NCBI GenBank assembly: GCA_002050125.1
Contig: MWTA01000017.1
Coordinates: 1-37,685 of the forward strand
Origin: Anaerolineae bacterium UTCFX2
GTDB lineage: Bacteria > Chloroflexota > Anaerolineae > Anaerolineales > UBA4823
Length of the DNA: 37,685 nt
Direction of reading: 5' to 3'
Below, piece after piece: positions 8,789-16,943 of this stretch (its first letter is position 1; the number at the start of each line of letters is the position of its first letter). The translations under genes were made by a program, and so were the position numbers. The notes under the pieces are model-generated. The model searched no databases. It had not been told where the DNA came from and worked only from the letters and a program-made list of their open reading frames with translations.

Positions 8789-8821
8789 CTTATACCGCCA
8801 AGGAAGTTAAGAAGGTGTTAA
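8789..8821 (-). promoter_or_regulatory. candidate KdpE-type operator and promoter for the K+ transporter operon
   Basis: On the minus strand two TTAAC units recur with exactly 11-bp periodicity (plus-strand GTTAA at 8806-8810 and 8817-8821). Eleven bases downstream of the second lies a -10-like TATAAG (8789-8794 on the plus strand). There is no TTGACA-like -35. Direct repeats of one helical turn, overlapping the -35 position about ten bases from the -10, are the classic layout of OmpR/PhoB-family activation. The leader to the permease ATG would be about 60 bases, too short for a full ydaO-type c-di-AMP riboswitch. Confidence 0.5.
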
Positions 8822-8975
8822 GATTGCGCGCACACCTCTATACCAGCAATCGGTTCGTTCAAATGATCTTCTCCAGGCGTTCAAGCAGCGCTGCGATGGA
8901 TTGTTCAACTTGAAGCATCTTCATCAACGCGTCTTTAGTTCCCCATGAATCAAAATTCAGGGTTGCGTTGCGTGT

Positions 8976-8981
8976 TATAAT
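8976..8981 (+). promoter_or_regulatory. -10 box giving a probable leaderless transcript of the DUF951 operon
   Basis: A perfect TATAAT ends seven bases before the ATG at 8988, so transcription would begin at or next to the start codon. There is no Shine-Dalgarno sequence between them. A clear -35 is missing. This fits a leaderless mRNA. Confidence 0.5.
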
Positions 8982-8987
8982 CCCGCC

Positions 8988-9185
8988 ATGCTACCCGATC
9001 TGCACCTCGAAGACCAGGTGCGTCTGCGTAAGCCGCATCCTTGCGGCAGCTACGATTGGAAAATCTACCGCCTGGGCGCCGATATCGGGCTGGAATGCCT
9101 GCGCTGCGGGCGGCGCGTCCTGCTCCCGCGCCGCACCCTCGCTCAGCGTCTGAAAACACTTACCCCCAAACAGGAAATTGAATGA
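8988..9185 (+). CDS. DUF951 family protein
   Basis: A 65-residue protein with the DUF951 signature: [14 protein letters not shown], then [22 protein letters not shown]19 and the CLRCG pair (C37, C40) suggest a small zinc-binding fold. Function is unknown; in other bacteria it is a short conserved protein, often next to translation-related genes. The ATG lies seven bases after a TATAAT box, with no ribosome site, so the message is probably leaderless. Its stop overlaps the start of the lipoprotein gene (ATGA). Confidence 0.88.
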   Translation: MLPDLHLEDQVRLRKPHPCGSYDWKIYRLGADIGLECLRCGRRVLLPRRTLAQRLKTLTPKQEIE

Positions 9186-10270
9186 CTCAGAATAAACATT
9201 GGCTCACCCGCCTTGCCGTATTGTTTCTCTTCACGGTCAGCGCGTGCAACATGCCCCGGAAATCCAGCGACACCACCTCCACCCCCGACGTCACCCAGGC
9301 TTATCAGACTGTGGAAGCCCGCCTGACCGAAGCTGCCGGCGTGACGCCCAAGCCGACCGACACCCCCGCCGAGCCGAGCGCCACCCCGCCCACTTACGCC
9401 ACCCCGACCGGCGGCGTGCCAACCTTCACCACCAACACCGCCACCAGCGCCGCGCCTCCCACCGCGGTGAACCGCTGCAACCTGGCTGAGCCAGGCTCCC
9501 CGATTGACGTCACCATCCCCGACGATACCCAGATGGCGCCCGGTCATCCCTTCACTAAAGTCTGGCGGCTGCGCAACGCCGGCACCTGTACCTGGTCGAA
9601 GAATTATTCGATCGCGGTCTTCTCCGGCGAGGCGATGAACGCCCCCAACAGCGTCTCGCTCCCCAAGGCGGTCGCTCCGAACGAGACGATCGACATCTCG
9701 GTCGACCTGGTCGCCCCGAACAGCGCTGGCAGCTATCAGGGCAACTGGAAGCTGCGCGACGAGGCCGGCGCCTGGTTTGGGATCGGTCCCGGCGGCGCCT
9801 CCCCCTTCTGGGTACGCATCGTGGTCACCGGTTCGGGCACCGCCGTTCCACCCACCGCCACCACCGGGAGCGGCACCCCACAGCCGACGAACACCAGCGC
9901 CCCGGACAACCCGCCGGTGCTGGTCAGCGGCGGCAACACGCTGGTCGCCAACGACGGCTTGAACCTGGATAACAACCTGCTCAACCTGGGCGGCGAGGAC
10001 ATCGCCCTCCAGCCGGACGCCAAGGACCGCCTGAATCTCCTCACCTTGGGCGGCGCGGGCATGGTCGGTTTTGGAGGCACCCGCCCAACCTATGCCGCTT
10101 GCAAAGCTGCCAATCCGGGTTCCGCCTCCGTTCGCGCCGACAAACTGCCTAACGGCGCCTACATCTGCTACCGCACCGGAGACGGGCTGTATGGCTGGCT
10201 GCGGGTGATCAACTTCAACACCAGCACGGGCACACTGAACGTCGAAATCAACACCTGGACCAACCCCTAA
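9182..10270 (+). CDS. lipoprotein with NBR1-type Ig-like domain
   Basis: A 362-residue secreted protein. The N-terminus is a lipoprotein signal peptide ending at the lipobox VSAC (Cys22). A Thr/Pro/Ala-rich linker follows (about 25-95). Next is an Ig-like domain of the next-to-BRCA1 type (about 105-215), recognisable by [16 protein letters not shown] and [11 protein letters not shown] second Thr/Pro linker leads to an unrecognised C-terminal domain (about 240-362) ending in a YGWLRV/NVEINTW pattern. The fold is common in Chloroflexota cell-surface lipoproteins, and its role there is unclear. It overlaps the DUF951 gene by four bases and precedes rsmI by five. Confidence 0.85.
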   Translation: MTQNKHWLTRLAVLFLFTVSACNMPRKSSDTTSTPDVTQAYQTVEARLTEAAGVTPKPTDTPAEPSATPPTYATPTGGVPTFTTNTATSAAPPTAVNRCNLAEPGSPIDVTIPDDTQMAPGHPFTKVWRLRNAGTCTWSKNYSIAVFSGEAMNAPNSVSLPKAVAPNETIDISVDLVAPNSAGSYQGNWKLRDEAGAWFGIGPGGASPFWVRIVVTGSGTAVPPTATTGSGTPQPTNTSAPDNPPVLVSGGNTLVANDGLNLDNNLLNLGGEDIALQPDAKDRLNLLTLGGAGMVGFGGTRPTYAACKAANPGSASVRADKLPNGAYICYRTGDGLYGWLRVINFNTSTGTLNVEINTWTNP

Positions 10271-10275
10271 CGGAA

Positions 10276-11151
10276 GTGGGCACGCTCTACCTCGTCGCCA
10301 CCCCGATCGGAAATCTGCAGGACATCAGCGCCCGGGCGCTTAACACGCTGCGGGCGGTTACGCTCATCGCGGCTGAGGACACCCGCCGCACCCGGGTACT
10401 GCTCGATCATTACCAGATCCGCACGCCGGTCATCAGCTACTACGAGCACAACAAACTCGCCCGCCTGGAGCAGGTGCTCGCCGTCCTCGCGCAGGGCGAT
10501 GTGGGGTTGGTCTCCGACGCTGGCACGCCCGCCCTCAACGATCCAGGGTACGAGCTGGTGTGCGCCGCCATTCAGGCTGGCTACCCGGTCAGCCCCATCC
10601 CGGGCCCGAGCGCACCGATCGCCGCGCTGACCGCCTCGGGCTTGCCAACCGACGCGTTCCTTTATCTGGGCTACCTGCCGCGCAAAACCGGCGAGCGGCG
10701 CGCCCGGCTGGCAGAAGTGGCTGAGCTGCCCTATACGCTGGTTTTTCTCGAATCGCCTCACCGCGCCCTGGCTGCCCTGCAGGATCTGCAGGCTGTTTTG
10801 GGCGAGCGCCAAATCGCAGTGGCGCGCGAACTCACCAAGCTTTACGAGGAGATTGTGCGCGGCAATTTGAGCCAGGCGATCGAATATTTTCGCACCCAAC
10901 CGCCGCGCGGCGAGATCACCTTCATCGTTGAAGGGCAGCGCCAGCCGCCTGCCTGGAGCGAGGCTGAGCTCGAACAGACGCTGCAAGCGGCGCTCGCCGC
11001 AGGCTTGCCCATCGCGCAAGCCGCCGGACAGATCGCCTCCCAATCCGGCTGGCCGCGCCGCCAGGTTTACCGGCGGTTGACCGCCCTGCAAGCCCGAAGT
11101 GGGAAAGCGGCAAATTCAGGTGAAAATTACGATCAACAGGAGCACGGATGA
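10276..11151 (+). CDS. rsmI: 16S rRNA (cytidine-1402-2'-O)-methyltransferase
   Basis: A 291-residue SAM-dependent methyltransferase of the tetrapyrrole-methylase fold. Motifs in order: LYLVATPIGNLQDIS at the N-terminus, AAEDTRRTRVLL, VSDAGTPALNDPGYELV and IPGPSAPIAAL, all diagnostic of RsmI. It methylates the 2'-O of C1402 in the decoding centre of 16S rRNA. The start is a GTG five bases after the lipoprotein stop, matching the usual RsmI N-terminus, so translation is probably coupled. The stop overlaps the ATG of the isomerase gene (ATGA). The C-terminal HemN-like helical region appears complete, with a short polar tail. Confidence 0.93.
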   Translation: MGTLYLVATPIGNLQDISARALNTLRAVTLIAAEDTRRTRVLLDHYQIRTPVISYYEHNKLARLEQVLAVLAQGDVGLVSDAGTPALNDPGYELVCAAIQAGYPVSPIPGPSAPIAALTASGLPTDAFLYLGYLPRKTGERRARLAEVAELPYTLVFLESPHRALAALQDLQAVLGERQIAVARELTKLYEEIVRGNLSQAIEYFRTQPPRGEITFIVEGQRQPPAWSEAELEQTLQAALAAGLPIAQAAGQIASQSGWPRRQVYRRLTALQARSGKAANSGENYDQQEHG

Positions 11152-12209
11152 AACTCGATGACCCGGCAGCCCTTGCCCAGATCGACCGTCAAGATATGCT
11201 TGCCCAGATCGACGGGCTGCCACAACAACTCCGCCAGGCGTGGGAACTGGGGACCCGCCTGGATCTGCCGGACTGGAAAGGGGTTCAACGCCTGGCGCTA
11301 AGCGGGATGGGCGGTTCTGCCATCGGTGCCGACCTGCTGGCAGCTTACGCCGCCCCGCTTGCGAAAACCCCCCTGGTCGTGCTGCGCGATTACAGCCTGC
11401 CCGCCTGGGTCAGCGGTCCTTCCACCCTGCTGGTCGCCTCCTCGCATTCGGGGAACACCGAGGAAACGCTGGCTGCCTTCCACGAAGCGGGGCAGCGCGG
11501 CTGCGCTCGCCTGGCGGTTGCCACGGGCGGCGAGTTGGAGCGGGCGGCGCGCTCAGCCGGGGTTCCGCTCTGGAAATTCGAACATTCCGGTCAGCCGCGC
11601 GCCGCGGTCGGGTTCTCGTTCGGTTTGCTCTTAGCGCTGGCGGCGCGGCTGGAGGTTCTGCCCGACCCGCAGGTGGAGCTCGACGACGCCATCGCCGCGA
11701 TGGAGCGCCAACAACAGACGCTCAACGCTTCCGTCCCCGCGGCAGCCAACCCAGCCAAGCGCCTTGCCAGCCAGATGATGAACCTCATTCCAACCATCTT
11801 CGGCTCCGGATTAATGGCGCCGGTCGCCCGGCGCTGGAAGACCCAGATCAACGAACTGGCAAAAGCCGCGGCAGGGTTCGAAATCCTGCCCGAAGCCGAT
11901 CACAACACCCTGGCGGGCTGTTTGCACCCCGAACCGGCGCGCGCCAGCCTGATGTTGTTATTCCTGCGCAGTCCGGCGGATCACCCGCGCAACCGCCTGC
12001 GCAGCGACCTGACCCGCAAAACCTTTATGCACAGCGGCTTCAACACTAAGATCATCGATGCCGGGGGAGAAACCCGCCTGGCTAACCTGTGGACCAGCCT
12101 GCACCTGGGCGATTACGCCGCGTTCTACCTGGCGATGGCTTACGGCGTCGACCCCACGCCGGTCGATGCGCTGGAGACGCTCAAAGCAGAAATGCAAGCC
12201 GCGGCATGA
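11148..12209 (+). CDS. bifunctional phosphoglucose/phosphomannose isomerase
   Basis: A 353-residue SIS-fold sugar-phosphate isomerase of the archaeal/Chloroflexota PGI/PMI type. Visible motifs are LSGMGGSAIGADL (about 51-63), ASSHSGNTEETL (about 97-108), FGSGLMAPVARRWKTQINE and the PEADHNTLAGC segment that carries active-site residues. It interconverts glucose-6-phosphate and fructose-6-phosphate, and mannose-6-phosphate with fructose-6-phosphate, in central carbon metabolism and nucleotide-sugar supply. It is last in the plus-strand run begun by DUF951. Its 3' end overlaps the 3' end of the PAP2 gene on the other strand by 29 bases. Confidence 0.9.
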   Translation: MKLDDPAALAQIDRQDMLAQIDGLPQQLRQAWELGTRLDLPDWKGVQRLALSGMGGSAIGADLLAAYAAPLAKTPLVVLRDYSLPAWVSGPSTLLVASSHSGNTEETLAAFHEAGQRGCARLAVATGGELERAARSAGVPLWKFEHSGQPRAAVGFSFGLLLALAARLEVLPDPQVELDDAIAAMERQQQTLNASVPAAANPAKRLASQMMNLIPTIFGSGLMAPVARRWKTQINELAKAAAGFEILPEADHNTLAGCLHPEPARASLMLLFLRSPADHPRNRLRSDLTRKTFMHSGFNTKIIDAGGETRLANLWTSLHLGDYAAFYLAMAYGVDPTPVDALETLKAEMQAAA

Positions 12210-12729
12210 CCCAGCCAAAAAACAATCCAATTCCCCCGCCTAAAAGCGCGCCTGCCAGTACGTCCGAAAGATAATGCACCCCCATCGCAACCCGCGCCAG
12301 CATGACGAGCGGCGCCCAGATACATAAAACTGCCGCAAACCAGGGCGGACCCAGGCTGAAAGCCAGCACCGCCAGCATCACCGCCCGGGCGGCATGCCCG
12401 GATGGAAAAGAATGCGGATCAGTCTTGCGGTAAATCTGCCCCCAGGCGCCGGCGGGACGGCTGCGCCGCACCAGCAGCTTGATGGCAAACACCGCCAGCG
12501 CCGTGACGAAAATAGCCGCCAGCATCCAGCGCGCCCGCGCCCCCCACTCCGCTGAACCGAAAATCCACACCAACAGTAAACCCAGCCCCCAAAACCACGA
12601 ATCGCCCGAATGCGCCAACACCGCCGCTAGGCTGCGCAGCAGACTGGGCTGTTCAGCCACCCACATGCGCCGCGACAGGCGCACATCCAGGCGCTGCGCC
12701 TTCTGACGCAGGCTCAGCGTATCGTTCAT
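12181..12729 (-). CDS. PAP2-family phosphatase
   Basis: A 182-residue membrane protein with all three PAP2 phosphatase signatures: KLLVRRSRP (about 85-93), SFPSGHAAR (about 107-115) and RVAMGVHYLSD (about 145-155), within about five helices. Such enzymes dephosphorylate lipid phosphates such as undecaprenyl diphosphate or phosphatidic acid at the membrane surface; the substrate here is not shown. The ATG overlaps the stop of the NTP transferase gene (ATGA), so the two are probably co-translated. The tail runs antiparallel into the isomerase gene. Confidence 0.88.
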   Translation of the reverse strand: MNDTLSLRQKAQRLDVRLSRRMWVAEQPSLLRSLAAVLAHSGDSWFWGLGLLLVWIFGSAEWGARARWMLAAIFVTALAVFAIKLLVRRSRPAGAWGQIYRKTDPHSFPSGHAARAVMLAVLAFSLGPPWFAAVLCIWAPLVMLARVAMGVHYLSDVLAGALLGGGIGLFFGWVMPRLAFLL

Positions 12730-13505
12730 TGCCCCCGGCTGCGTTCCTCCAAGTAACGCTGGACCAATTCGAATTGGTGCGGCTTATCTACGTCCATGGC
12801 GATTTCCGCGTAGGGGCAGTCCAGGGCGCGCCCACGCACTCCAACCCGCCGGCTGACCCGCTCCACCGCATCTTGCAGGCTCATCAACCGAAAAATCAGC
12901 AGAAACAGGGTGTCAAAGCCCAGCAGTGCAGCCTGTTTGAGCGCGTTCTTGCGCGCCGCGATAATTTTCCCCCAAAGCTCCTCGTTGACCGTCGCCATCG
13001 ACTTACGGATCACGTTCAGATCACCGCCGCAAACCTCGGCGTCTTTGAGCCGCACGTAGGAACGATTCGAACCCGGAAAACGCCGCTCCATTACCGCGCG
13101 CCGCACCACATTGTAGTACAGGTCATGCTCGCTCTCTTCAGCGCTGCGCACCACCCAATCCACCTGCTCCGGTAATACGGCGGGGATGTCGGAAGAAACG
13201 ATCGCGGCGCAGGAACTGCCCGACCCCATTGCCAGGCCGCGCCGCACCCCATAGCGGATATTTTCGAGCATCCCGCCCTGATCGGGGAGCGCCGCAGCCA
13301 GTTTGGCGCATCGCAGCCCCTCCACGTCCGCCAACCCAACGATCACCACCCGCTCGATCGTCTGGGCGTTATCCAAAGCATCCAGCACCCACTGGATCAT
13401 CGGCTTCCCGCAAACGGGCAGCCGGGCTTTTGGCTGACCTCCCACCAGCGGGTAGAGCGGTTGACCGGGCTGCGCCGCGCCTCCCGCGATCACGATTGCA
13501 TCCAC
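12726..13505 (-). CDS. MobA-like nucleotidyltransferase family protein
   Basis: A 259-residue protein with an N-terminal nucleotidyltransferase fold: AIVIAGG at the start, ARLPVCGKPMIQWVLDAL near residue 30, and an acidic pair in IVSSDIPAVLP (about 105) for metal and nucleotide binding. The glycine-rich loop is unusual (GGAAQPGQPLYPLVGG instead of GGxSxRMG), so substrate cannot be named; cofactor, sugar or lipid precursors are possible. The C-terminal half (about 170-259) carries a hydrophobic segment LLGFDTLFLLIFRLM and a final MDVDKPHQFELV typical of this family. The start is GTG with AGGAG six bases upstream. It is coupled to the PAP2 gene, suggesting a lipid or envelope role. Confidence 0.75.
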   Translation of the reverse strand: MDAIVIAGGAAQPGQPLYPLVGGQPKARLPVCGKPMIQWVLDALDNAQTIERVVIVGLADVEGLRCAKLAAALPDQGGMLENIRYGVRRGLAMGSGSSCAAIVSSDIPAVLPEQVDWVVRSAEESEHDLYYNVVRRAVMERRFPGSNRSYVRLKDAEVCGGDLNVIRKSMATVNEELWGKIIAARKNALKQAALLGFDTLFLLIFRLMSLQDAVERVSRRVGVRGRALDCPYAEIAMDVDKPHQFELVQRYLEERSRGQ

Positions 13506-13555
13506 ATCCTGGCTCCTGCTGTACTTGTTCTCTACGAAACCTACTCAAAATGAGG

Positions 13556-14461
13556 TCAGTTCAACACCTGGAGTTGAGGCTCAAGCCCCAACTGCTCGAG
13601 CAGCGCGCTGAGCTCTGCTTGGTCCAGGGCGCGCCGCTTTCCGGAAGCAGCGACTAAAGCCGCTTCCATCATATTCGTGCCGAACGAGCGCCCGTCAATC
13701 ACCGGGGTGCTGGTGATCAGATACTTTGCGCCCGCCTGGCGGAACGCCTGTACGTCTTCGGGGGTGGTTGTGTTGGTCACGATCACTTTGCCGGCGATCT
13801 GGTCGGGCAGGTGACGCATAATGTAGTGGCAATCGCCGCCGGTCACGGTCGCCCAATCGTAATACTTTTCCCACTTGGGGACGCGCTTCTCCTGCTTTTC
13901 GCCGGTGGGATAGAGCCATTCGAACGGCACCCGCCCCAGGATCGGCAGCAGCAAAGCCGCCATGCGCTTGAGACCCTGCTCCGAACGGATCGGGAACGGC
14001 AGCCCGACCCCAAACATCAGGTCGCCAAACACGCAATCGTAGCCCGCGTTCATGAATGAAACTGCCATCCCCCAGCGGTCGGCGGCGCTGGTGAGCAGCG
14101 CCGTTTTGCCATGCTGGTTCACATATTCGCCGATTTGCCTGTCGATAAATGACGCCAACTGGACTTCGAGCGTGTTTTTGAGCCCGCCGCCATCCACCAC
14201 CGGCGTCTTGTGGACATTCTTCACGAGTGGCTGAACGGAATAGAGCGGATACCAGCGTTCCGCCACGCGCAAACCGAGGTCCGTCCCGCCCACGCCAAAC
14301 GCATCCACCTTCCCATCCAACTGTTCGAAGAGCTGGGCAGCCTTTTGCATATCGCCGTCTGTCCCGATGCGCTCGATGGAGACCGTCTCCCCCAACAATT
14401 CCACTTCTACAACTTTATCCCGTTTCGATGAGCCAATACTGATGCTGACTGCGCGTTTCAT
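13556..14461 (-). CDS. conserved protein of the family annotated as quinate 5-dehydrogenase
   Basis: A 301-residue protein from ATG at 14461 (AGGAG about 12 bases upstream). An in-frame extension to 14635 lacks a ribosome site and is low-complexity, so I reject it. It starts MKRAVSISIGSSKRDK, with GVGGTDLG, TSAADRWGMA and TGGDCHYIMRHLPD further on. I recall this family being labelled quinate 5-dehydrogenase in Firmicutes and Chloroflexota annotations, but I see no standard shikimate-dehydrogenase motifs, so the activity is unproven. A Rossmann-like stretch near residue 220 (IAGKVIVTNTTTPED) could bind a nucleotide. It lies 50 bases upstream of the NTP transferase gene and could be in its operon. 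Confidence 0.6.
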   Translation of the reverse strand: MKRAVSISIGSSKRDKVVEVELLGETVSIERIGTDGDMQKAAQLFEQLDGKVDAFGVGGTDLGLRVAERWYPLYSVQPLVKNVHKTPVVDGGGLKNTLEVQLASFIDRQIGEYVNQHGKTALLTSAADRWGMAVSFMNAGYDCVFGDLMFGVGLPFPIRSEQGLKRMAALLLPILGRVPFEWLYPTGEKQEKRVPKWEKYYDWATVTGGDCHYIMRHLPDQIAGKVIVTNTTTPEDVQAFRQAGAKYLITSTPVIDGRSFGTNMMEAALVAASGKRRALDQAELSALLEQLGLEPQLQVLN

Positions 14462-14825
14462 GCGTATTTGCAGCTCCTGATTTTGGGTGTCTTGGCTGCC
14501 GGGCGGCGCCAACTCGCAGGCGCCCGGCGCAAGGGTATGCGCGAGTATACTCTTAAGTATAAAAACACGAAACCCTGCACTCCGCGGGGAGTGGCTAAAT
14601 ATTGAGTCTAAGTGAATTGAAAGATATGCGGTCACGCACCCGGTTCAGCAGCCGTGCAGCTCGCTATTCTCACCCCACCCTGCCCTCCCCAAATCCGTGC
14701 GGGGTTTCCCCCGCACGGATTTGGGGAGGGTTAGGGAGGGGTAGCCCATTTTTTCACCACTCTCAAACCGCGGCAGCCAGGGTTTTCTTATAATCCCCAC
14801 CTGGGCGCCGCGGCGACGTACAGGT
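14462..14825. other. 364-base intergenic region
   Basis: No gene is seen here. Near its left end a minus-strand TATACT (14544-14549) lies inside GAGTATACTC, with a second TATACT-like unit beside it; this is a possible promoter for the quinate-dehydrogenase-like gene, with only a weak -35. The right half contains the long hairpin described separately. The rest shows no start codons with ribosome sites and no protein-like translation. Confidence 0.5.
14683..14730. repeat. 22-bp perfect hairpin, REP/MITE-like intergenic palindrome
   Basis: Arms 14683-14704 and 14709-14730 are exactly complementary around a 4-base loop. The outer part is C/G-run rich (CCCTCCCC and GGGGAGGG), continuing on the right as TTAGGGAGGGG. 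It lies between the stop of the metallophosphoesterase gene and the quinate-dehydrogenase-like gene. No minus-strand U-tract follows, so a plain terminator is less likely than a dispersed palindromic element. Copy number cannot be judged from one window. Confidence 0.7.
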
Positions 14826-15440
14826 TTACTTCATTGAGGCGTTCGAGTGGATCGGACAGCCTTCCAGATCGATGATCTCGCCGCGCACCTTCCCGCCATT
14901 TTCGATGTGAAGCAGACCCAGGCTGGGAACGGGTTTCTTGGGCTGGGGGAAATGCGGCGACCCGGGGTTGAAATACAACTGCCCATTGATCCGGCGGTTC
15001 ATGATCAAATGGGCATGCCCAAACACGATCACATTGCTGGGCGGGAACTGCGCCTGCTGGCGCAGAGCCAGGCGCTCGAGGTTGACGCCAAACAGCTTGT
15101 ATACCGGCCAGTCGAGCAGGTAACGCAGCCAACCGCCATGACCGTGAGTCAACCCGATGCTCACCCCATTAAATGACAAATGCCGGGTTGGCGGCAGACT
15201 CCCCAGCCACAGCCAGTCGCGGTTGCCCCGCACGGCAAAGACCGGCGCGACCCGCCTCAGATCTTCGAGCACCGCCGGCGCCGAGACATCTCCGGCGTGC
15301 AAGATCGCTCTAACACCGCAGAATTCGAACAAGGGCAGGATGCGCGGGTCAAGGGCTTTCCGCCGGTCGGGGACATGGGTATCGGCGATCACGCCCAGCG
15401 TGAACGGGCTGGCTGGGGGGCTTTGCGGTTCCTGGCTCAC
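14826..15440 (-). CDS. YfcE/MJ0936-type metallophosphoesterase
   Basis: A 204-residue calcineurin-like phosphoesterase with the complete two-metal motif set: GVIADTHVPD, ILHAGDV, VRGNRDW, LTHGHGGW and VFGHAHLIMN. It is the compact phosphodiesterase form that acts on small phosphodiesters; the natural substrate is unknown. The start is GTG with no ribosome site, six bases after a minus-strand TACAAT, so the transcript is probably leaderless. The N-terminal dozen residues (PQSPPASP) are disordered. Confidence 0.88.
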   Translation of the reverse strand: MSQEPQSPPASPFTLGVIADTHVPDRRKALDPRILPLFEFCGVRAILHAGDVSAPAVLEDLRRVAPVFAVRGNRDWLWLGSLPPTRHLSFNGVSIGLTHGHGGWLRYLLDWPVYKLFGVNLERLALRQQAQFPPSNVIVFGHAHLIMNRRINGQLYFNPGSPHFPQPKKPVPSLGLLHIENGGKVRGEIIDLEGCPIHSNASMK

Positions 15441-15446
15441 CCGACG

Positions 15447-15452
15447 ATTGTA
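15447..15452 (-). promoter_or_regulatory. -10 box giving a probable leaderless metallophosphoesterase mRNA
   Basis: TACAAT on the minus strand ends six bases before the GTG start at 15440, and no Shine-Dalgarno sequence is present. The layout mirrors the DUF951 promoter at 8976. The -35 is unclear. Confidence 0.4.
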
Positions 15453-15518
15453 CCCGATTCTCCCTGGGCTGCGAACTGCGCCAACTCGGCGTAAGCCGTC
15501 GGAAGAACCGCTTTTATT

Positions 15519-16943
15519 TCATATATCGGGCGCCTCTAAATGCCACCGCGTTGCCTGCTCGAACGCCGCCCCCGCACGGAGCAAGCGCGCTTCGCTCCAG
15601 GGCGGCGCAACCAACTGCAAGCCAACTGGCAGCCCATCCTCCGCCAGCCCGCAGGGCAGCGACAGCGCCGGAAAACCGGTCAGGTTGAACGGCGCGGTGT
15701 AGCGCGTCAGCAACCCAGCCAGTTCGAGGGCGTCCTTCCCTTCGATCGGCGGAGCAGTGATCGGCGTGGTCGGCAGGAGCAAAACATCGAACCGTTCAAA
15801 AAATCGCTCGAATGCGCGGCGCACCAAGCTCTGGGTTCTGCGAGCCTGGATATAGTCCATAACGTTCAGCGCCGCGCCGTTCTGGAGGCGCTGGCGCACG
15901 TCCGCCCCGAAATCCTCAGGGCGCGCCTGCAGACGTTCGGCGTGCAGCGCGGCGGCGTCGGCGATCACCATGCGCCCGTTGGCAAAGGCGGCTTCATAGA
16001 TCAACGGGACTTCTGCCGGTTCGACTTGAGCGCCCAGCCGCTCGAAAACCCCGGCGGCGGCTTCGACCCGGCTGCCTACCGCAGGCGTCGTCTTGCGGAA
16101 ATACTCCCCCTGCGCCAGCGCGACCCGCCAGCCGCGCACGCCGGCTTCAAGCTGACCCAGATAATCCTCCACCGGGACGTTTTGCGAATATGGGTCGAGC
16201 GGCTCGTATCCCGCCATAATCTGCAGCAGCAGCGCCAGGTCGCGCACTCGGCGGGCGATCGGACCAGCGTGGTCGAGGTTCCAACTCAACGACATTACCC
16301 CCTTCAGGCTGATGCGCCCGAAGGTGGGCTTCAAACCGGCGACGCCGCACAGCGCAGCCGGAACGCGGATCGACCCACCGGTATCCGTGCCAAGCGCCGC
16401 GGGGCATAAGCGCGCAGCCACTGCCGCCGCCGAGCCGCCGGACGAACCTCCAGGCACCCGCGCCAGGTCCCAGGGGTTGTGTGTTGGACCGTAATGCGGG
16501 TTGACGTTGGTCAGACCGAGGGCGATCTCGTGCAGGTTGGTCTTCCCCAACCAGATTGCGCCCGCCTGGCTCAGCTTCCAAACCACGTCAGCGTCCGCCT
16601 CGGGGACGTTCTCGGCGAAGAACTTCGATCCGGCGGTTGTGCGCACGCCGCGCGTCTCGAACAAATCCTTCAACGCCAGCGGAACCCCGTGGATCGCCCC
16701 CAGCGCCCGCCCGTCCTGGGTCTCACCACGCCCGGCTTCCGCTTCCGCCCTGCGAGCCTGTTCGAGCGCCTGCTCGGCAGTCACGGTAATAAAGGCGTTC
16801 AAATGCGCGTCCAACCGCTCGATCCGGTTCAGATACGCCTGGGTCAATTCAACCGGCGAGAGCGCCTTGTTACGCACCAACTGCGCCGCTTCCTCCAGGC
16901 TCAAGCGGGTCAGATCGTCTTTCTGGTCAGCGCGTTCGCTCAC
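15519..16943 (-). CDS. amidase signature family amidohydrolase
   Basis: A 474-residue amidase-signature enzyme with an intact Ser-cisSer-Lys triad: K92 in LALKDLF, S167 in PGGSSGGSAA and nucleophile S191 in GTDTGGSIRVPAA. The 24-residue gap between the two serines matches the family. It resembles GatA in length, but no gatB or gatC is adjacent and the neighbour is a HAD hydrolase, so it may be a general amide hydrolase rather than the tRNA-dependent amidotransferase subunit. The GTG start overlaps the stop of the upstream HAD gene (GTGA). Confidence 0.88.
   Translation of the reverse strand: MSERADQKDDLTRLSLEEAAQLVRNKALSPVELTQAYLNRIERLDAHLNAFITVTAEQALEQARRAEAEAGRGETQDGRALGAIHGVPLALKDLFETRGVRTTAGSKFFAENVPEADADVVWKLSQAGAIWLGKTNLHEIALGLTNVNPHYGPTHNPWDLARVPGGSSGGSAAAVAARLCPAALGTDTGGSIRVPAALCGVAGLKPTFGRISLKGVMSLSWNLDHAGPIARRVRDLALLLQIMAGYEPLDPYSQNVPVEDYLGQLEAGVRGWRVALAQGEYFRKTTPAVGSRVEAAAGVFERLGAQVEPAEVPLIYEAAFANGRMVIADAAALHAERLQARPEDFGADVRQRLQNGAALNVMDYIQARRTQSLVRRAFERFFERFDVLLLPTTPITAPPIEGKDALELAGLLTRYTAPFNLTGFPALSLPCGLAEDGLPVGLQLVAPPWSEARLLRAGAAFEQATRWHLEAPDI

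Noticed and set aside
8859..8924. 21-codon minus-strand ORF in the gap between the K+ operon and DUF951
   Set aside because: It has an amphipathic look but no ribosome site, and the in-frame upstream extension lacks a good start.
10267..11091. Minus-strand 274-codon frame over rsmI
   Set aside because: It lies opposite a gene with all RsmI motifs and shows no recognisable domain.
14462..14635. N-terminal extension of the quinate-dehydrogenase-like protein to 14635
   Set aside because: The added 58 residues lack a ribosome site and look like translated intergenic sequence; the MKRAV start at 14461 is better supported.
14683..14730. Long hairpin as a CRISPR repeat or simple terminator
   Set aside because: There is one copy only, without spacers, and no U-tract on the minus strand.
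15519..16943. Amidase as GatA of the tRNA amidotransferase
   Set aside because: No gatB or gatC lies nearby; the signature alone does not separate GatA from other amidases.
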